A DNA stretch of 64,000 bases from Caldilineaceae bacterium (GTDB taxonomy: Bacteria; Chloroflexota; Anaerolineae; Caldilineales; Caldilineaceae), in assembly GCA_022827195.1 (NCBI GenBank), contig JAJDTL010000033.1:1-64000 (forward strand). The letters run 5' to 3'. Shown here in pieces: positions 9,653-17,950 of the stretch. A model generated the notes under the pieces. The model had not been told where the DNA came from. It did no database searches and worked only from the letters and a program-made list of their open reading frames with translations. Each line of letters opens with the position of its first letter. Within the stretch, counting starts at the first letter, position 1. A program made the translations under genes and the position numbers.

Positions 9653-10375
9653 TCATAGACGGAAGCGATGGAGCTCCCGGTAGATCTCCTGGGCCTCGTC
9701 AAGCAGGCCCTGAAGATAAAGCGGAACAGGCTCCTCTTTGGGGCGATACGGGGCAAATCCGGTTGATTTTTCGACGGCTCCGTACCAATAGGGCGCCCAA
9801 ACGCCGTCGCTCTCGCGGCGGCCCGAAGGCCATGAGAGCATGCGTTCACTGAATGGTACCGAAACGGCCCGGCACAGGCGGGAGAGCATCTCCCGGGGGT
9901 CGCGCAGAACGTCCTGGCTGTCGATGACCGGCGGAACGGTTCCGGTGCGCGTGCGGACGGCTTCAAACAGGCGCATGAGTTGGGGAAAGCCAAGGTCCTG
10001 CAGCGTAGGTTCCGGCCGGACCTTGATGTAGGAGGTGATGACCTCCTCCGGGGCGCGCAGCAGAAAGCAGTTCGTCAGTTTGCAGGCCCAGTCCAAATCG
10101 ATATGGTCCAGCATATGGTGTGCCATCTGCTTCTGATAACAGATGGCTACGCCGTCAGGCAGGGGATCCTCTATCAGACCGCACGCTACAACGCGCCAGT
10201 CAGTTTCGTAGCTGGCGATGATCTCGTCGCGGCCCGGGTGATCGATGCCGGTACTCTGCAGGTAGTGTGCATAGAACGGCTCGTCGATGACGACCGTATC
10301 GGTCCGATTCTCCCAAGCGCGCATCAACGCGGTAGAGATGGTGCGCGGCGCGCACCACATGGCAATTCGCGTCAT
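9653..10375 (-). CDS. Sulfotransferase-like P-loop protein
   Basis: A 240-residue protein with an N-terminal sulfotransferase-type P-loop, MWCAPRTISTALMRAWENR, where PRTISTALM replaces the usual phosphosulfate-binding loop. VVIDEPFYAHYL follows, then LTNCFLLRAPEEVITSY resembling the 3'-phosphate loop of sulfotransferases, and IDSQDVLRDPREMLSRLC. Length is short but usual for this bacterial family. It is encoded directly before the BCAT-like aminotransferase, 54 bp apart, and after the Clp-N-like gene (61 bp). The fold call is firm. Actual sulfate transfer is unproven for this subfamily, and the protein could use another nucleotide substrate or act as a partner of the aminotransferase. Confidence 0.75.
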   Translation of the reverse strand: MTRIAMWCAPRTISTALMRAWENRTDTVVIDEPFYAHYLQSTGIDHPGRDEIIASYETDWRVVACGLIEDPLPDGVAICYQKQMAHHMLDHIDLDWACKLTNCFLLRAPEEVITSYIKVRPEPTLQDLGFPQLMRLFEAVRTRTGTVPPVIDSQDVLRDPREMLSRLCRAVSVPFSERMLSWPSGRRESDGVWAPYWYGAVEKSTGFAPYRPKEEPVPLYLQGLLDEAQEIYRELHRFRL

Positions 10376-10436
10376 AGCAAGCGTACGAGCGGTTGGCGTA
10401 CTGAAGGGCTACGAGCCCCTGCTCACCTTTCTCCGC

Positions 10437-11147
10437 TCACGAAGCACTGACAATCTCTGTATCGATCCCCATCCAGACGGCAATCGTCTCGGCCAAGAGT
10501 CGAATCCGCCCCACAAGAGCCACACTGTAGGTGTCGACGGTAAGAATGGCATGCGGCGACGCAGAACCAGGTTCCAAGATGCCAAGCAGAACGTAGCCGT
10601 GCCCCAACTGACCGCTCTCGCCGTTTCTGCTCGATTCATCTACGGTCGTACTGTAGGCAAGCTTCGACTCAGCCCGGCTGTGATATTCGCCATTGTCGCT
10701 GCGTTCATTTGCGCTTCCGCCCTGGAGCCCTGGTAGCGCAACCGTCCCATGCTCGATCAGTCTTTCGGCCTGTTGTCCATTGGGGCCGTTCCGGCCCCCT
10801 CCTGATTGCCAGCCGTCGGCGGCAATCAGGGTCGCGGCCAGCGTAGTCTGGCTGGTTGGCTGCAGGTTCAACCGAGGATACAAGGAGCCTGTGGGCGCGT
10901 GTCTGAGCTGCAGCCGGCAGTCGGCGTTTGCGTCCCAGGCGATTGCGCCGCTCCGTGTATGGATGCTGGCGATGCGGCTCTGCAGGAAGAATCTCAGGAA
11001 CAGAAGATCCTCTGGCCCGTCCTCTATCGGCGGCAGATCCCGGCGCAGTCGCGGCGGCAAGGTTGACGCAACCTGGGGCATCGAAGAATCCGCCGGGAAT
11101 GCATACGATCTTTCGCGCACAATTTCTCTATCGATTATCCGAATCAT
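10437..11147 (-). CDS. Divergent Clp N-domain-like protein coupled to protease II
   Basis: A 236-residue protein whose ATG overlaps the stop of the protease II gene as ATGA, good evidence for a real, translationally coupled gene. The C-terminal 85 residues resemble the Clp N-terminal repeat of ClpA/ClpC: YHSRAESKLAYSTTVDES followed by LGHGYVLLGILEPGSA, where ClpC proteins have a helix, LGHNYVGTEHLLLGLL and a helix. A weaker first repeat may begin at YPRLNLQPTSQTTLAATL and end at IEHGTVALPGLQGG. There is no AAA+ module, signal peptide or membrane segment. Such stand-alone Clp-N proteins are thought to bind degrons or adaptors. The family call is my own alignment by eye and is moderate; the reading frame is more certain than the fold. 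Confidence 0.6.
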   Translation of the reverse strand: MIRIIDREIVRERSYAFPADSSMPQVASTLPPRLRRDLPPIEDGPEDLLFLRFFLQSRIASIHTRSGAIAWDANADCRLQLRHAPTGSLYPRLNLQPTSQTTLAATLIAADGWQSGGGRNGPNGQQAERLIEHGTVALPGLQGGSANERSDNGEYHSRAESKLAYSTTVDESSRNGESGQLGHGYVLLGILEPGSASPHAILTVDTYSVALVGRIRLLAETIAVWMGIDTEIVSAS

Positions 11148-13282
11148 CGTTCGCTTTCCCGGTGATTGGACATTTCGACGTCAAGGGTGTCAAGAATGAA
11201 GGCATATTCGAGCGCAATCTCCTCCAGGTAGTCGTAACGACCGGACTTGCTGAAGTGTCCGGCCCCCATTTCAGTCTTGAGCAGGAGTGGGTTGTCATCG
11301 GTCTTGCATACTCTTAGCCTGGCAACCCACTTGGCCGGCTCCCAGTATTGAACTCGCGGATCGTTCAGCCCGGCAGTAGCCAGAATGGCTGGATAAGGCT
11401 GGGCTTCAATATTGTCGTAGGGCGAATAACTCTTCATATAACAATAGTACTCCGCATCGGCGGGATTGCCCCATTCTTCCCACTCGATGACCGTTAGAGG
11501 AATGGTAGGATCGAGCATTGTGTTGACGACATCGACGAAAGGAACACCGGCTACGACGCCTGCAAAGAGGTCCGGGCGCATATTGGCCACTGCGCCCATG
11601 AGCAGACCACCGGCGCTGCGACCGCTTATGACAAGACGCTGCGGCGAAGTAAACTGCCGGGCGATCAGTTCCTCAGCGCAGGCGATGAAATCGGAAAATG
11701 TATTCTTCTTTCTCAGATACTTGCCGTCTTCCTTCCACTGCCGTCCCATCTCACCGCCGCCGCGGATGTGGGCATATGCGACGCTGAATCCGCGCTGCAG
11801 GAGGCTAACGTGGTTACTGCTGAAGGACGGATCATAGCTGATACCGTAGGACCCGTAACCGATGAGCAGACAGGGACTGCGGCCATCTCTTTTGGCTTCA
11901 ACCGGATAGACGAGTGAGACCGGCACCCGCACGCCGTCTGGCGCGACCGCCCAAATGCGCTCTGAACTGAACGCTGCCGGATCGTAGCCCTTCACCTCGT
12001 CCTGTTTGCGAAGCCTGCGCGTCCGGTCATCCATGTCGTAGTCGAAAACGGTCGGCGGCGAGACAAGTGACGTGTACCGAAAACGGAGTGTGCGGCTGCT
12101 GAATTCGGGATTTCGGCCGGGCGAAACAGAATAAACGGGCTCGTGTTGCTCCAGGCGATGGGAAGCGGACGGGCGTCCCGCGAAAAATGCTCCATCGCGC
12201 AGGTCGTAGATATTGATCTGTGCCAGCCCGTTTTCGCGCTCCCAGACCACGAGAAAGTCCTGGAAAGGCTCGACCCGGTCCAGCATGACGTCGGCGGAAT
12301 GAGGGATGAGCTCCCGCCAATTCTCGCGGGCAGGCGTGCCAACCGGCACGGCCATCACGCGGAAGTTCTCTGCCTCCCAGTTTGTCAGGATGACAAAATG
12401 CTCACGGCCTGATTGGTCCCGGTGATGGGTGACGAAGTACTCCACATCCTGGACACGCGGCTGTACGAGGAATGGCTGGCTGTCGGACGCGTCGGCGTCA
12501 ATGGCACGGACCTCGGAAGTTACGGCGCTTCCCAGGGCGAGGAAGATATACCTTTCGCTCCTGGCCTTATACAGCCGCAGAAAAAAGCGCTCATCTTCCT
12601 CGTGGTGGACAATCTCATCTTCGGCCGGCGCGTCGCCCAAGAGGTGGCGGTGCAGTTTGTGAGGTCTTTGGGCTGGGTCAAGTGTCGTGTAGTAGAGGGT
12701 GCGATTGTCGTTGCCCCACTCAAGCCCGTAATAGGTATTCTCGATGCGGTCTGGCAACAGTTCGCCGCTCTCCAGCTCTTTGATCCGCAATGTGTAGGTT
12801 TCGGAGCCATCGGTATCCAGCGCGAAGGCAAGCAGGGAGTGATCGGGGCTGACGGCAAAGTTGCCCATGTGCAGGAAATCATGGCCCTTGGCCTCTGCGT
12901 TGAGATCGAGCAACACCTGTTCAGCGGCGTCCAGACTGCCCTTCTTGCGGCAGTAAATCCGGTACTGCTTGCCCTCTTCTTCGCGGTAATAGTAGAGGTA
13001 GCCGCCGTGAACCACGGGGACAGATTCATCGGTCTCTTTGATGCGGCTCCTCATCTCCTCGTAAAGCGTGCCCTGCAAGGGCTCGGTGTGTGCCAGCATC
13101 GCAGCAGTGTAGCTGTTCTCCGCTTCGAGATATGCAAGCACCGCGGGGTCGTCTCGCTCCCGCAGCCAGTAGTAGGGGTCGACACGCTCGTCGCCGTGAT
13201 TTTGATGGGTAACAGGGCGCTCTTGCGCCACTGGAGGGACCGGGACCGCTTGCTTCTTGCAGATGTTTGCGCCGTTCTTCAC
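11144..13282 (-). CDS. ptrB: Oligopeptidase B / protease II (S9A family)
   Basis: A 712-residue serine oligopeptidase with an N-terminal seven-bladed propeller (about 70-420) and a C-terminal alpha/beta hydrolase domain. The conserved entry HGDERVDPYYWLRERDDP is near residue 30. The catalytic serine is in GRSAGGLLMGAVANM (about 550), the aspartate in TAGLNDPRVQYWEPAKW and the histidine in GAGHFSKSGRYDY near the end. Acidic residues in the PFVDVVNTMLD region and nearby support the oligopeptidase B preference for Arg/Lys sites. The start is GTG 13282 behind GAGGAG. It heads a minus-strand run, with the next gene overlapping its stop. It lacks an obvious secretion signal, so a cytoplasmic role in trimming short basic peptides is expected. 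Confidence 0.92.
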   Translation of the reverse strand: MKNGANICKKQAVPVPPVAQERPVTHQNHGDERVDPYYWLRERDDPAVLAYLEAENSYTAAMLAHTEPLQGTLYEEMRSRIKETDESVPVVHGGYLYYYREEEGKQYRIYCRKKGSLDAAEQVLLDLNAEAKGHDFLHMGNFAVSPDHSLLAFALDTDGSETYTLRIKELESGELLPDRIENTYYGLEWGNDNRTLYYTTLDPAQRPHKLHRHLLGDAPAEDEIVHHEEDERFFLRLYKARSERYIFLALGSAVTSEVRAIDADASDSQPFLVQPRVQDVEYFVTHHRDQSGREHFVILTNWEAENFRVMAVPVGTPARENWRELIPHSADVMLDRVEPFQDFLVVWERENGLAQINIYDLRDGAFFAGRPSASHRLEQHEPVYSVSPGRNPEFSSRTLRFRYTSLVSPPTVFDYDMDDRTRRLRKQDEVKGYDPAAFSSERIWAVAPDGVRVPVSLVYPVEAKRDGRSPCLLIGYGSYGISYDPSFSSNHVSLLQRGFSVAYAHIRGGGEMGRQWKEDGKYLRKKNTFSDFIACAEELIARQFTSPQRLVISGRSAGGLLMGAVANMRPDLFAGVVAGVPFVDVVNTMLDPTIPLTVIEWEEWGNPADAEYYCYMKSYSPYDNIEAQPYPAILATAGLNDPRVQYWEPAKWVARLRVCKTDDNPLLLKTEMGAGHFSKSGRYDYLEEIALEYAFILDTLDVEMSNHRESER

Positions 13283-13785
13283 TGCCTTGAAATCTCCTCA
13301 CTCACCCTGAGTGTTCACGAGACAGGGCGTACTGACCGTCTATTATAATGTATCTATGTTGGATGCCCTATTTTTGCGCGATAGTGAAAAACTTGACAAT
13401 GGAATGGGCAAGGCTTAGGCTTGTACCTGATCAACTCTCGCCTAATATGGATCCTTCTTCAAACCAAGATTGTTTCGAAATGCCACTCCGCGAGACCGCG
13501 CGTGTGCCTGCTGGCGCGGTGCCGGGACCGCGGCCGTCCTCGGGCTCACAGTTGACGCGCCCCCGGCCCATCTATCTCGGAAGGCTGCGAAGCAGACAGT
13601 TCGGGTGTTGGCCCGCGATCGTACCGGTCGCCCACCCCACAGATTAGCCGACCGTTGCACTATTCCGATAGAGATACGAAGTCCAAGTCATGCTTTCAGG
13701 ATCCTGGAGATAGTGAGGCGCGCGGACTGGTTCCTCTATCTCTAGAAAGACATCGTCGCAGGACCTCCGAAGGAGTCAGGAACAG
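13283..13785. other. Divergent intergenic region between ptrB and the MR/MLE gene
   Basis: About 500 bp with no convincing gene. A TATAAT reading toward ptrB lies at 13347-13342 on the minus strand without a good -35, so it is only suggestive. On the plus strand TTGACA at 13393-13398 is followed after 17 bases by the weak TAGGCT at 13416-13421. Directly before the downstream gene is a strong AAGGAG at about 13768. Small open frames here lack coding character. Nothing else is recognised. Confidence 0.4.
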
Positions 13786-14931
13786 ATGAAGATAACTGCG
13801 ATGGACACGCTCTGTCTCTCGCGCATGCACGAACCCGAACGCCAGTGGATCACTGCCAGCTATCGCACCATAAAGGCCGATTGCGCCGTTGTGAGAGTCC
13901 ACACCGACGAGGGACTGATCGGAATCGGCGAGGCCAGCGCATACGGTGTGCCAACGCTCATCGCCGAGTGGGTCGACTGGCTTGCGCCTTCAATTGTCGG
14001 CAAGGAGCCGACTGACGCCGCGGCCGCGCCCCATCCAAACGGCAAGAGTCGCGCCCACGACGCGGCGGCAGCCGGAATCGACTGCGCCCTGTGGGATCTG
14101 CGCGGGCAGATAGAGGGAAAGCGAGTCAGCCAACTGCTTAACGACAGCCCGGCTGAATCAGTGCCGATGTACGCGTCGAGCGGCTGCCGCTACGACTGGC
14201 GGGATCGCCCCGAACAGCTGGTTGAAGAGGCGCTGGCGTATGTCGAACAGGGTTTTCCCGCGATGAAATTCCGAATCGGCACGCGGTGGGATTGGGACGG
14301 CGTGACGGTCGACCGCTTCCTCGGGCTGGTTCGCGAACTGCATCAAGCGGTTGCGGGTCGCATGCAGCTGGCATTGGACGGCAACTGTCGACTGACGCTG
14401 GAGGAGGCCCTGCTGATTGCAGAAGAGCTGGACCGTCTGGGCTTTGCCTGGCTGGAGGAGCCGATTCCGTGGAGCGACATCGACGGCTATTTCACGCTTG
14501 CGGCGGCGGTAGAGATGCCGGTGACGGGCGGTGAGAGTTTCTCGACGCTTGAGCAATTTCGTCCCTACATCGAGAGACGCGCCTACGATATTGTGCAGCC
14601 CGATGCGGGCATCTGTGGACTGACGGAGCTGGTGCGGATCGCAGAAGTGGCGGCGCATCACGGCCTGAAGCTCTATCCCCACTCCTGGCACAATGGGCTG
14701 ATGGCGATGGCCCACGCACACGCGATAGCGGCTTTGCCGAACCTGGAAATTCTTGAGGTCTGTCAGATTCAGGGGCCGCTGCAGTGGGGCATCGCGGAAG
14801 AGTCCCCGCCGATGGTCGACGGGTGGCTGCACCTGCCGGATCGGGCCGGGCTGGGGATCGAGCTGGCCGGGGATGTCGCCGAGCGCTTCCCGCACATCGA
14901 AGGGCACTATGCGATCACGGTTGAGCGGTAG
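13786..14931 (+). CDS. Mandelate racemase/muconate lactonizing enzyme family protein (enolase superfamily)
   Basis: A 381-residue enolase-superfamily enzyme. The N-terminal capping domain spans about 1-120. The barrel carries the base region FPAMKFRIGTRWDWD (a K-x-R in place of K-x-K), metal ligands in LALDGNCRLT (Asp), WLEEPIPWSD (Glu) and VTGGESFST (Glu), and the general acid/base in LKLYPHSWHNGLM (His). The presence of the histidine places it in the mandelate racemase/sugar-acid dehydratase subgroup rather than the lactonizing one. The ATG has a strong AAGGAG. It precedes Gfo/Idh/MocA and PhyH genes, a common setting for sugar or sugar-acid catabolism. The substrate, probably a hexonate or hexarate, cannot be named. 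Confidence 0.85.
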   Translation: MKITAMDTLCLSRMHEPERQWITASYRTIKADCAVVRVHTDEGLIGIGEASAYGVPTLIAEWVDWLAPSIVGKEPTDAAAAPHPNGKSRAHDAAAAGIDCALWDLRGQIEGKRVSQLLNDSPAESVPMYASSGCRYDWRDRPEQLVEEALAYVEQGFPAMKFRIGTRWDWDGVTVDRFLGLVRELHQAVAGRMQLALDGNCRLTLEEALLIAEELDRLGFAWLEEPIPWSDIDGYFTLAAAVEMPVTGGESFSTLEQFRPYIERRAYDIVQPDAGICGLTELVRIAEVAAHHGLKLYPHSWHNGLMAMAHAHAIAALPNLEILEVCQIQGPLQWGIAEESPPMVDGWLHLPDRAGLGIELAGDVAERFPHIEGHYAITVER

Positions 14932-14964
14932 CAGAAGGGGTCCAATGGCATCCGAGGTTCTACG

Positions 14965-16113
14965 ATGAAAACAGTGCGTGTCGCCATCGTCGGCATGGGC
15001 ATCGGCAGGCCCAACGGGCTTGCGCTGGCCAACAACCCGCGCGCGGACGTGGTTGCTCTGTGCGATCTTGTAGAGGAGCGCATGGCCGAATTCGCACAGC
15101 TTCTTCCGCAGCCGAAGCAGATCCGCCTGTTCAACGACTTTGAAGAGCTGTGCCGCTGGCCGGAGGTCGACGCCATCTTTGTCGGTACGCCCAACCAACT
15201 GCACGTCCCGATGGGTCTGCAAGCTGTTTCCCACGGCAAGCATTTGCTCATGACAAAGCCGTTGGCCGATTCGGTGGAAGGAGCGGCGCGGCTGGTGACG
15301 GCGGCTGAGGCGGCCGGCGTAGTGAATATGATGTCGCTTTCGACTCGCTTTTCGCCGGACGTGGGGTTCATGGGTGCGCTGGCGCAGCAGGGCACGTTCG
15401 GCGAACTATACTATGCCCGCGCCCGCAGCGTCCGACGCAACGGCATTCCTGCGTGGAACCCAGGCTTCATTCGCGCGGGCGGTGGCGCGTTCCGCGATAT
15501 GGGCGTGCACGTTCTCGACGCGGCCTGGTGGCTGCTGGGGATGCCAAAGCCGATGAGCGTGACGGGCGTGGCCGGTGCCAAGTTCGGGCCGCGCGGGCTG
15601 GGCTACTTCGGACGCAAGGCGCCCGGTGAGGCGCTCGCCGCGCCCAAGAGCTACTACAGCCAGTTCGCCGCCGACGACTACGCCGGCGGATTCATCCGCT
15701 TCGAGGATGGGAGCGGCCTGCAGGTGGAGAGCTTCTGGGCATCGCATCAGCCGGGCGATCTACAGATCGAGCTTTTTGGCACGGATGCCGGTGCGCGCGT
15801 GCGGCCGCCCGTTCTTTATACAAACGGCCCGCTGGCACCCGGCGTCGCGGAGACAGCGCGCGAGTTCGACACGGTGCCGCGGACAGGTCAAACTGCCGCC
15901 GTAGACGACCTCCCTCTGGACATCACATTCGAGGGTCTTGCAGACGTAAAGAGCCGGTCGTGGAACGCCATCGCCGATCATTTCGTTGCCTGCATTTTGG
16001 ACGGGGTCCCATGCAGGGCGCCGTTGCGACACGGTCTAATCGTGCAGGAGATGATGGAGGGGCTGTTGCGCAGCGCGGAGGTTGGCCATGAGATACGCTT
16101 TGACCAAGCTTGA
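14965..16113 (+). CDS. Gfo/Idh/MocA family oxidoreductase
   Basis: A 382-residue NAD(P)-dependent sugar or cyclitol dehydrogenase. The N-terminal Rossmann motif is VAIVGMGIGRPNGLALAN (the usual GxGxxG variant), then VVALCDLVEERM and DAIFVGTPNQLHVPMGL. The family lysine is in GKHLLMTKPLADSVEGA, in place of the common E-K-P. The C-terminal alpha/beta domain starts near 125, with PGFIRAGGGAFRDMGVHVLD carrying the catalytic Asp-x-x-x-His pattern. It lies 33 bp after the MR/MLE gene and runs into the PhyH gene with no gap, so the three are probably one operon. Confidence 0.88.
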   Translation: MKTVRVAIVGMGIGRPNGLALANNPRADVVALCDLVEERMAEFAQLLPQPKQIRLFNDFEELCRWPEVDAIFVGTPNQLHVPMGLQAVSHGKHLLMTKPLADSVEGAARLVTAAEAAGVVNMMSLSTRFSPDVGFMGALAQQGTFGELYYARARSVRRNGIPAWNPGFIRAGGGAFRDMGVHVLDAAWWLLGMPKPMSVTGVAGAKFGPRGLGYFGRKAPGEALAAPKSYYSQFAADDYAGGFIRFEDGSGLQVESFWASHQPGDLQIELFGTDAGARVRPPVLYTNGPLAPGVAETAREFDTVPRTGQTAAVDDLPLDITFEGLADVKSRSWNAIADHFVACILDGVPCRAPLRHGLIVQEMMEGLLRSAEVGHEIRFDQA

Positions 16114-16127
16114 GCAGGGAGGGAGAG

Positions 16128-17048
16128 ATGCCTGTACTGGGTGAACTGGACTGGGCGTTTTGGGAAGAGCACGGCTATGTCGTGATTCCGAATGCAGTGC
16201 CGCCGGCGAATCTGGAAGCACTGGTCGAACGGATTTGGCAGTTCCTGGAGATGGACGCAAGCGATCGGGAGTCGTGGTACAGGTACAGGCCCTATACGCG
16301 CGCGGACCACTGCTCGCCCATCTCGGAGGCGGGCATGGTGGAAATGTACCAGCATCAGACGCTGTGGGACAACCGCCAGTATCCACGCGTGCACCAGGCG
16401 TTCAGTGAGATTCTGGGTACGGAGAAGCTGTGGGTGTCGCTGGACCGGGCCAATATGAAGCCTCCGGCGCGACGGGACAAGCCGGAATGGGGTCACAAGG
16501 GGATGATCCACTGGGACATAGACACAAGCGCGATTCACCCGCTGGAAGGTGATGAAATGGCGGCGACGTGGCGCCCGAATCCGTCCATGCATCTGGGTGT
16601 CCAAGGCGTGCTTTACCTGACCGATACCGAGGCAGACCAGGGCGGCTTCCAGTGCATCCCAGGTTTCCACCGGACTTACCACAAGTGGGTAAAGAGCCAG
16701 CCGGCGGGCCGCAATCCGCGTTTCCCCGACCTTTCCGGGCTGGAGATCAAGGCGGTGGACGGCAAGGCGGGCGATCTTGTCATCTGGCACCGGCTGCTGG
16801 CGCACGGAAATGGGCACAACCGCTCGACACGGCCACGGCTGGCCCAATACATTACGATGTCACCGGCGCGGGAGGAGGATGAATCCGAACGTTCGGCACG
16901 CATCCGCTCCTGGCAGGAGTGCCGCCCGATGCCCAACTGGCAGGGCGACCCACGCGATTGGGAACATCGACATCAGACGCCTGCCAGATTGACGCCGCTT
17001 GGGAGGAAGCTGTTAGGGGTGGACTCCTGGAATGAAGCCACCACCTGA
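16128..17048 (+). CDS. Phytanoyl-CoA dioxygenase (PhyH) family protein
   Basis: A 306-residue Fe(II)/2-oxoglutarate dioxygenase of the PhyH family. It begins with FWEEHGYVVIPNAVPPANLE, the usual PhyH opening. The iron ligands are best placed at HWDIDTSAI (His-x-Asp, about 130) and the late histidine in WHRLLAHGNGHN, followed by RPRLAQYITM, whose arginine would bind 2-oxoglutarate. I chose ATG 16128 because AGGGAGGG lies 6 bases before it; TTG at 16110, overlapping the previous stop, is a possible longer start. In bacteria this family hydroxylates diverse small molecules, and the real substrate is unknown. Its last 36 bases overlap the convergent methyltransferase gene. Confidence 0.85.
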   Translation: MPVLGELDWAFWEEHGYVVIPNAVPPANLEALVERIWQFLEMDASDRESWYRYRPYTRADHCSPISEAGMVEMYQHQTLWDNRQYPRVHQAFSEILGTEKLWVSLDRANMKPPARRDKPEWGHKGMIHWDIDTSAIHPLEGDEMAATWRPNPSMHLGVQGVLYLTDTEADQGGFQCIPGFHRTYHKWVKSQPAGRNPRFPDLSGLEIKAVDGKAGDLVIWHRLLAHGNGHNRSTRPRLAQYITMSPAREEDESERSARIRSWQECRPMPNWQGDPRDWEHRHQTPARLTPLGRKLLGVDSWNEATT

Positions 17049-17813
17049 GGATGACTCGTCTGCCGGCTTGGTCAGAACTGTCAGCAAATAGAGTTTGAAA
17101 CGATTGAGGCGCGGCGCGTCGGTTATTTTTTCGAAAACAAGCGCGCAGCAAAAGAGAAGCGGCGAAAATGCCAGGTAGAATGGATTGCCGACGTAGACTG
17201 TCGATTTCAGGCACATTCCTGTGCGCCGACAATGACTCCCGATTCGGGCGGCGGTGTTGGCGCGATAGAAGGTGGGGAAGGACTCGTGCGCTGGCCGGTG
17301 GAGCAGACGTGCAATCAGTCCGCTCTGGCTCTCCCCATTCAGCAGGCGGCTAAGCAGGGGGACATAATTGTGGGCATTGGTGGTAAAGATCACGCAGCTT
17401 CCTCCCGGTCGCAGAATGCGGGCGATTTGGGCAAAAACGAGCCCGGGATGCTCGAGATGTTCCACTGCCCACTGACTGACGACCAGGTCGAACGAACTGT
17501 CAGCGAACGGGAGTACTTCGCCATCGGCCATGATAACGGCATCGAGCGCACGGTTGTGCTGCAGATCGGAGAGGCTGAGATCCACGCCCACGGAGCGCTT
17601 GGCCCGTTGTATCGGCTCGGCGGCCAGGCTTGTGCGTCCGCAACCCAGATCAAGGAGCAGGGTTTCCGGGGTCACCAGGTCGGCGACGAGGTCCCGAAAC
17701 AGCTCACCAGCGTTGCGGAAGCCGGGGCACCAACGCGCAAAAATCTCCTGGCAACGGCGGTATTGGCTGGTTGAGGTAAAGTCGTCCACGGCCATTGTCT
17801 CCGAGCTGTCCAA
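17013..17813 (-). CDS. Class I SAM-dependent methyltransferase
   Basis: A 266-residue methyltransferase of the Methyltransf_11/25 type. Motif I is LLLDLGCGRTSLA at about 55-67, followed by SVGVDLSLSDL (acidic loop end), ALDAVIMADGEVLPFADSSFDLVVS (motifs II-III) and VEHLEHPGLVFAQIARILRPGG. The C-terminal third is hydrophobic (GNPFYLAFSPLLFCCALVFEKI), which may be a membrane contact or a substrate lid. Similar enzymes act on polyprenyl, quinone or sugar intermediates; the substrate here is unknown. It overlaps the 3' end of the PhyH gene tail-to-tail and diverges from the GT39 gene. Confidence 0.85.
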   Translation of the reverse strand: MDSSETMAVDDFTSTSQYRRCQEIFARWCPGFRNAGELFRDLVADLVTPETLLLDLGCGRTSLAAEPIQRAKRSVGVDLSLSDLQHNRALDAVIMADGEVLPFADSSFDLVVSQWAVEHLEHPGLVFAQIARILRPGGSCVIFTTNAHNYVPLLSRLLNGESQSGLIARLLHRPAHESFPTFYRANTAARIGSHCRRTGMCLKSTVYVGNPFYLAFSPLLFCCALVFEKITDAPRLNRFKLYLLTVLTKPADESSSGGGFIPGVHP

Positions 17814-17859
17814 GCCCTCAAGATCAAAAAGGCATGCTCACTAGTTTAGCCCCGATGTT

Positions 17860-17888
17860 TTGAACGCCCAATCGCCCTGAAGTAAAAT
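17860..17888 (+). promoter_or_regulatory. Sigma70-type promoter before the GT39 gene
   Basis: TTGAAC (17860-17865), a 17-base spacer and TAAAAT (17883-17888) match five of six consensus bases in the -10 and four in the -35, with ideal spacing. It lies 63 bp before the GT39 start and reads toward it. Confidence 0.55.
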
Positions 17889-17950
17889 GCTCACGCCGCG
17901 CGACCGTCCAGAGACATTGCGCGCGATTTACGAAACTTGGCGACGGAAAC

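Noticed and set aside
8744-9658. A 304-residue plus-strand open frame opposite the BCAT-like gene
   Set aside because: Shadow of the minus-strand enzyme, whose catalytic lysine and phosphate-binding motifs are intact.
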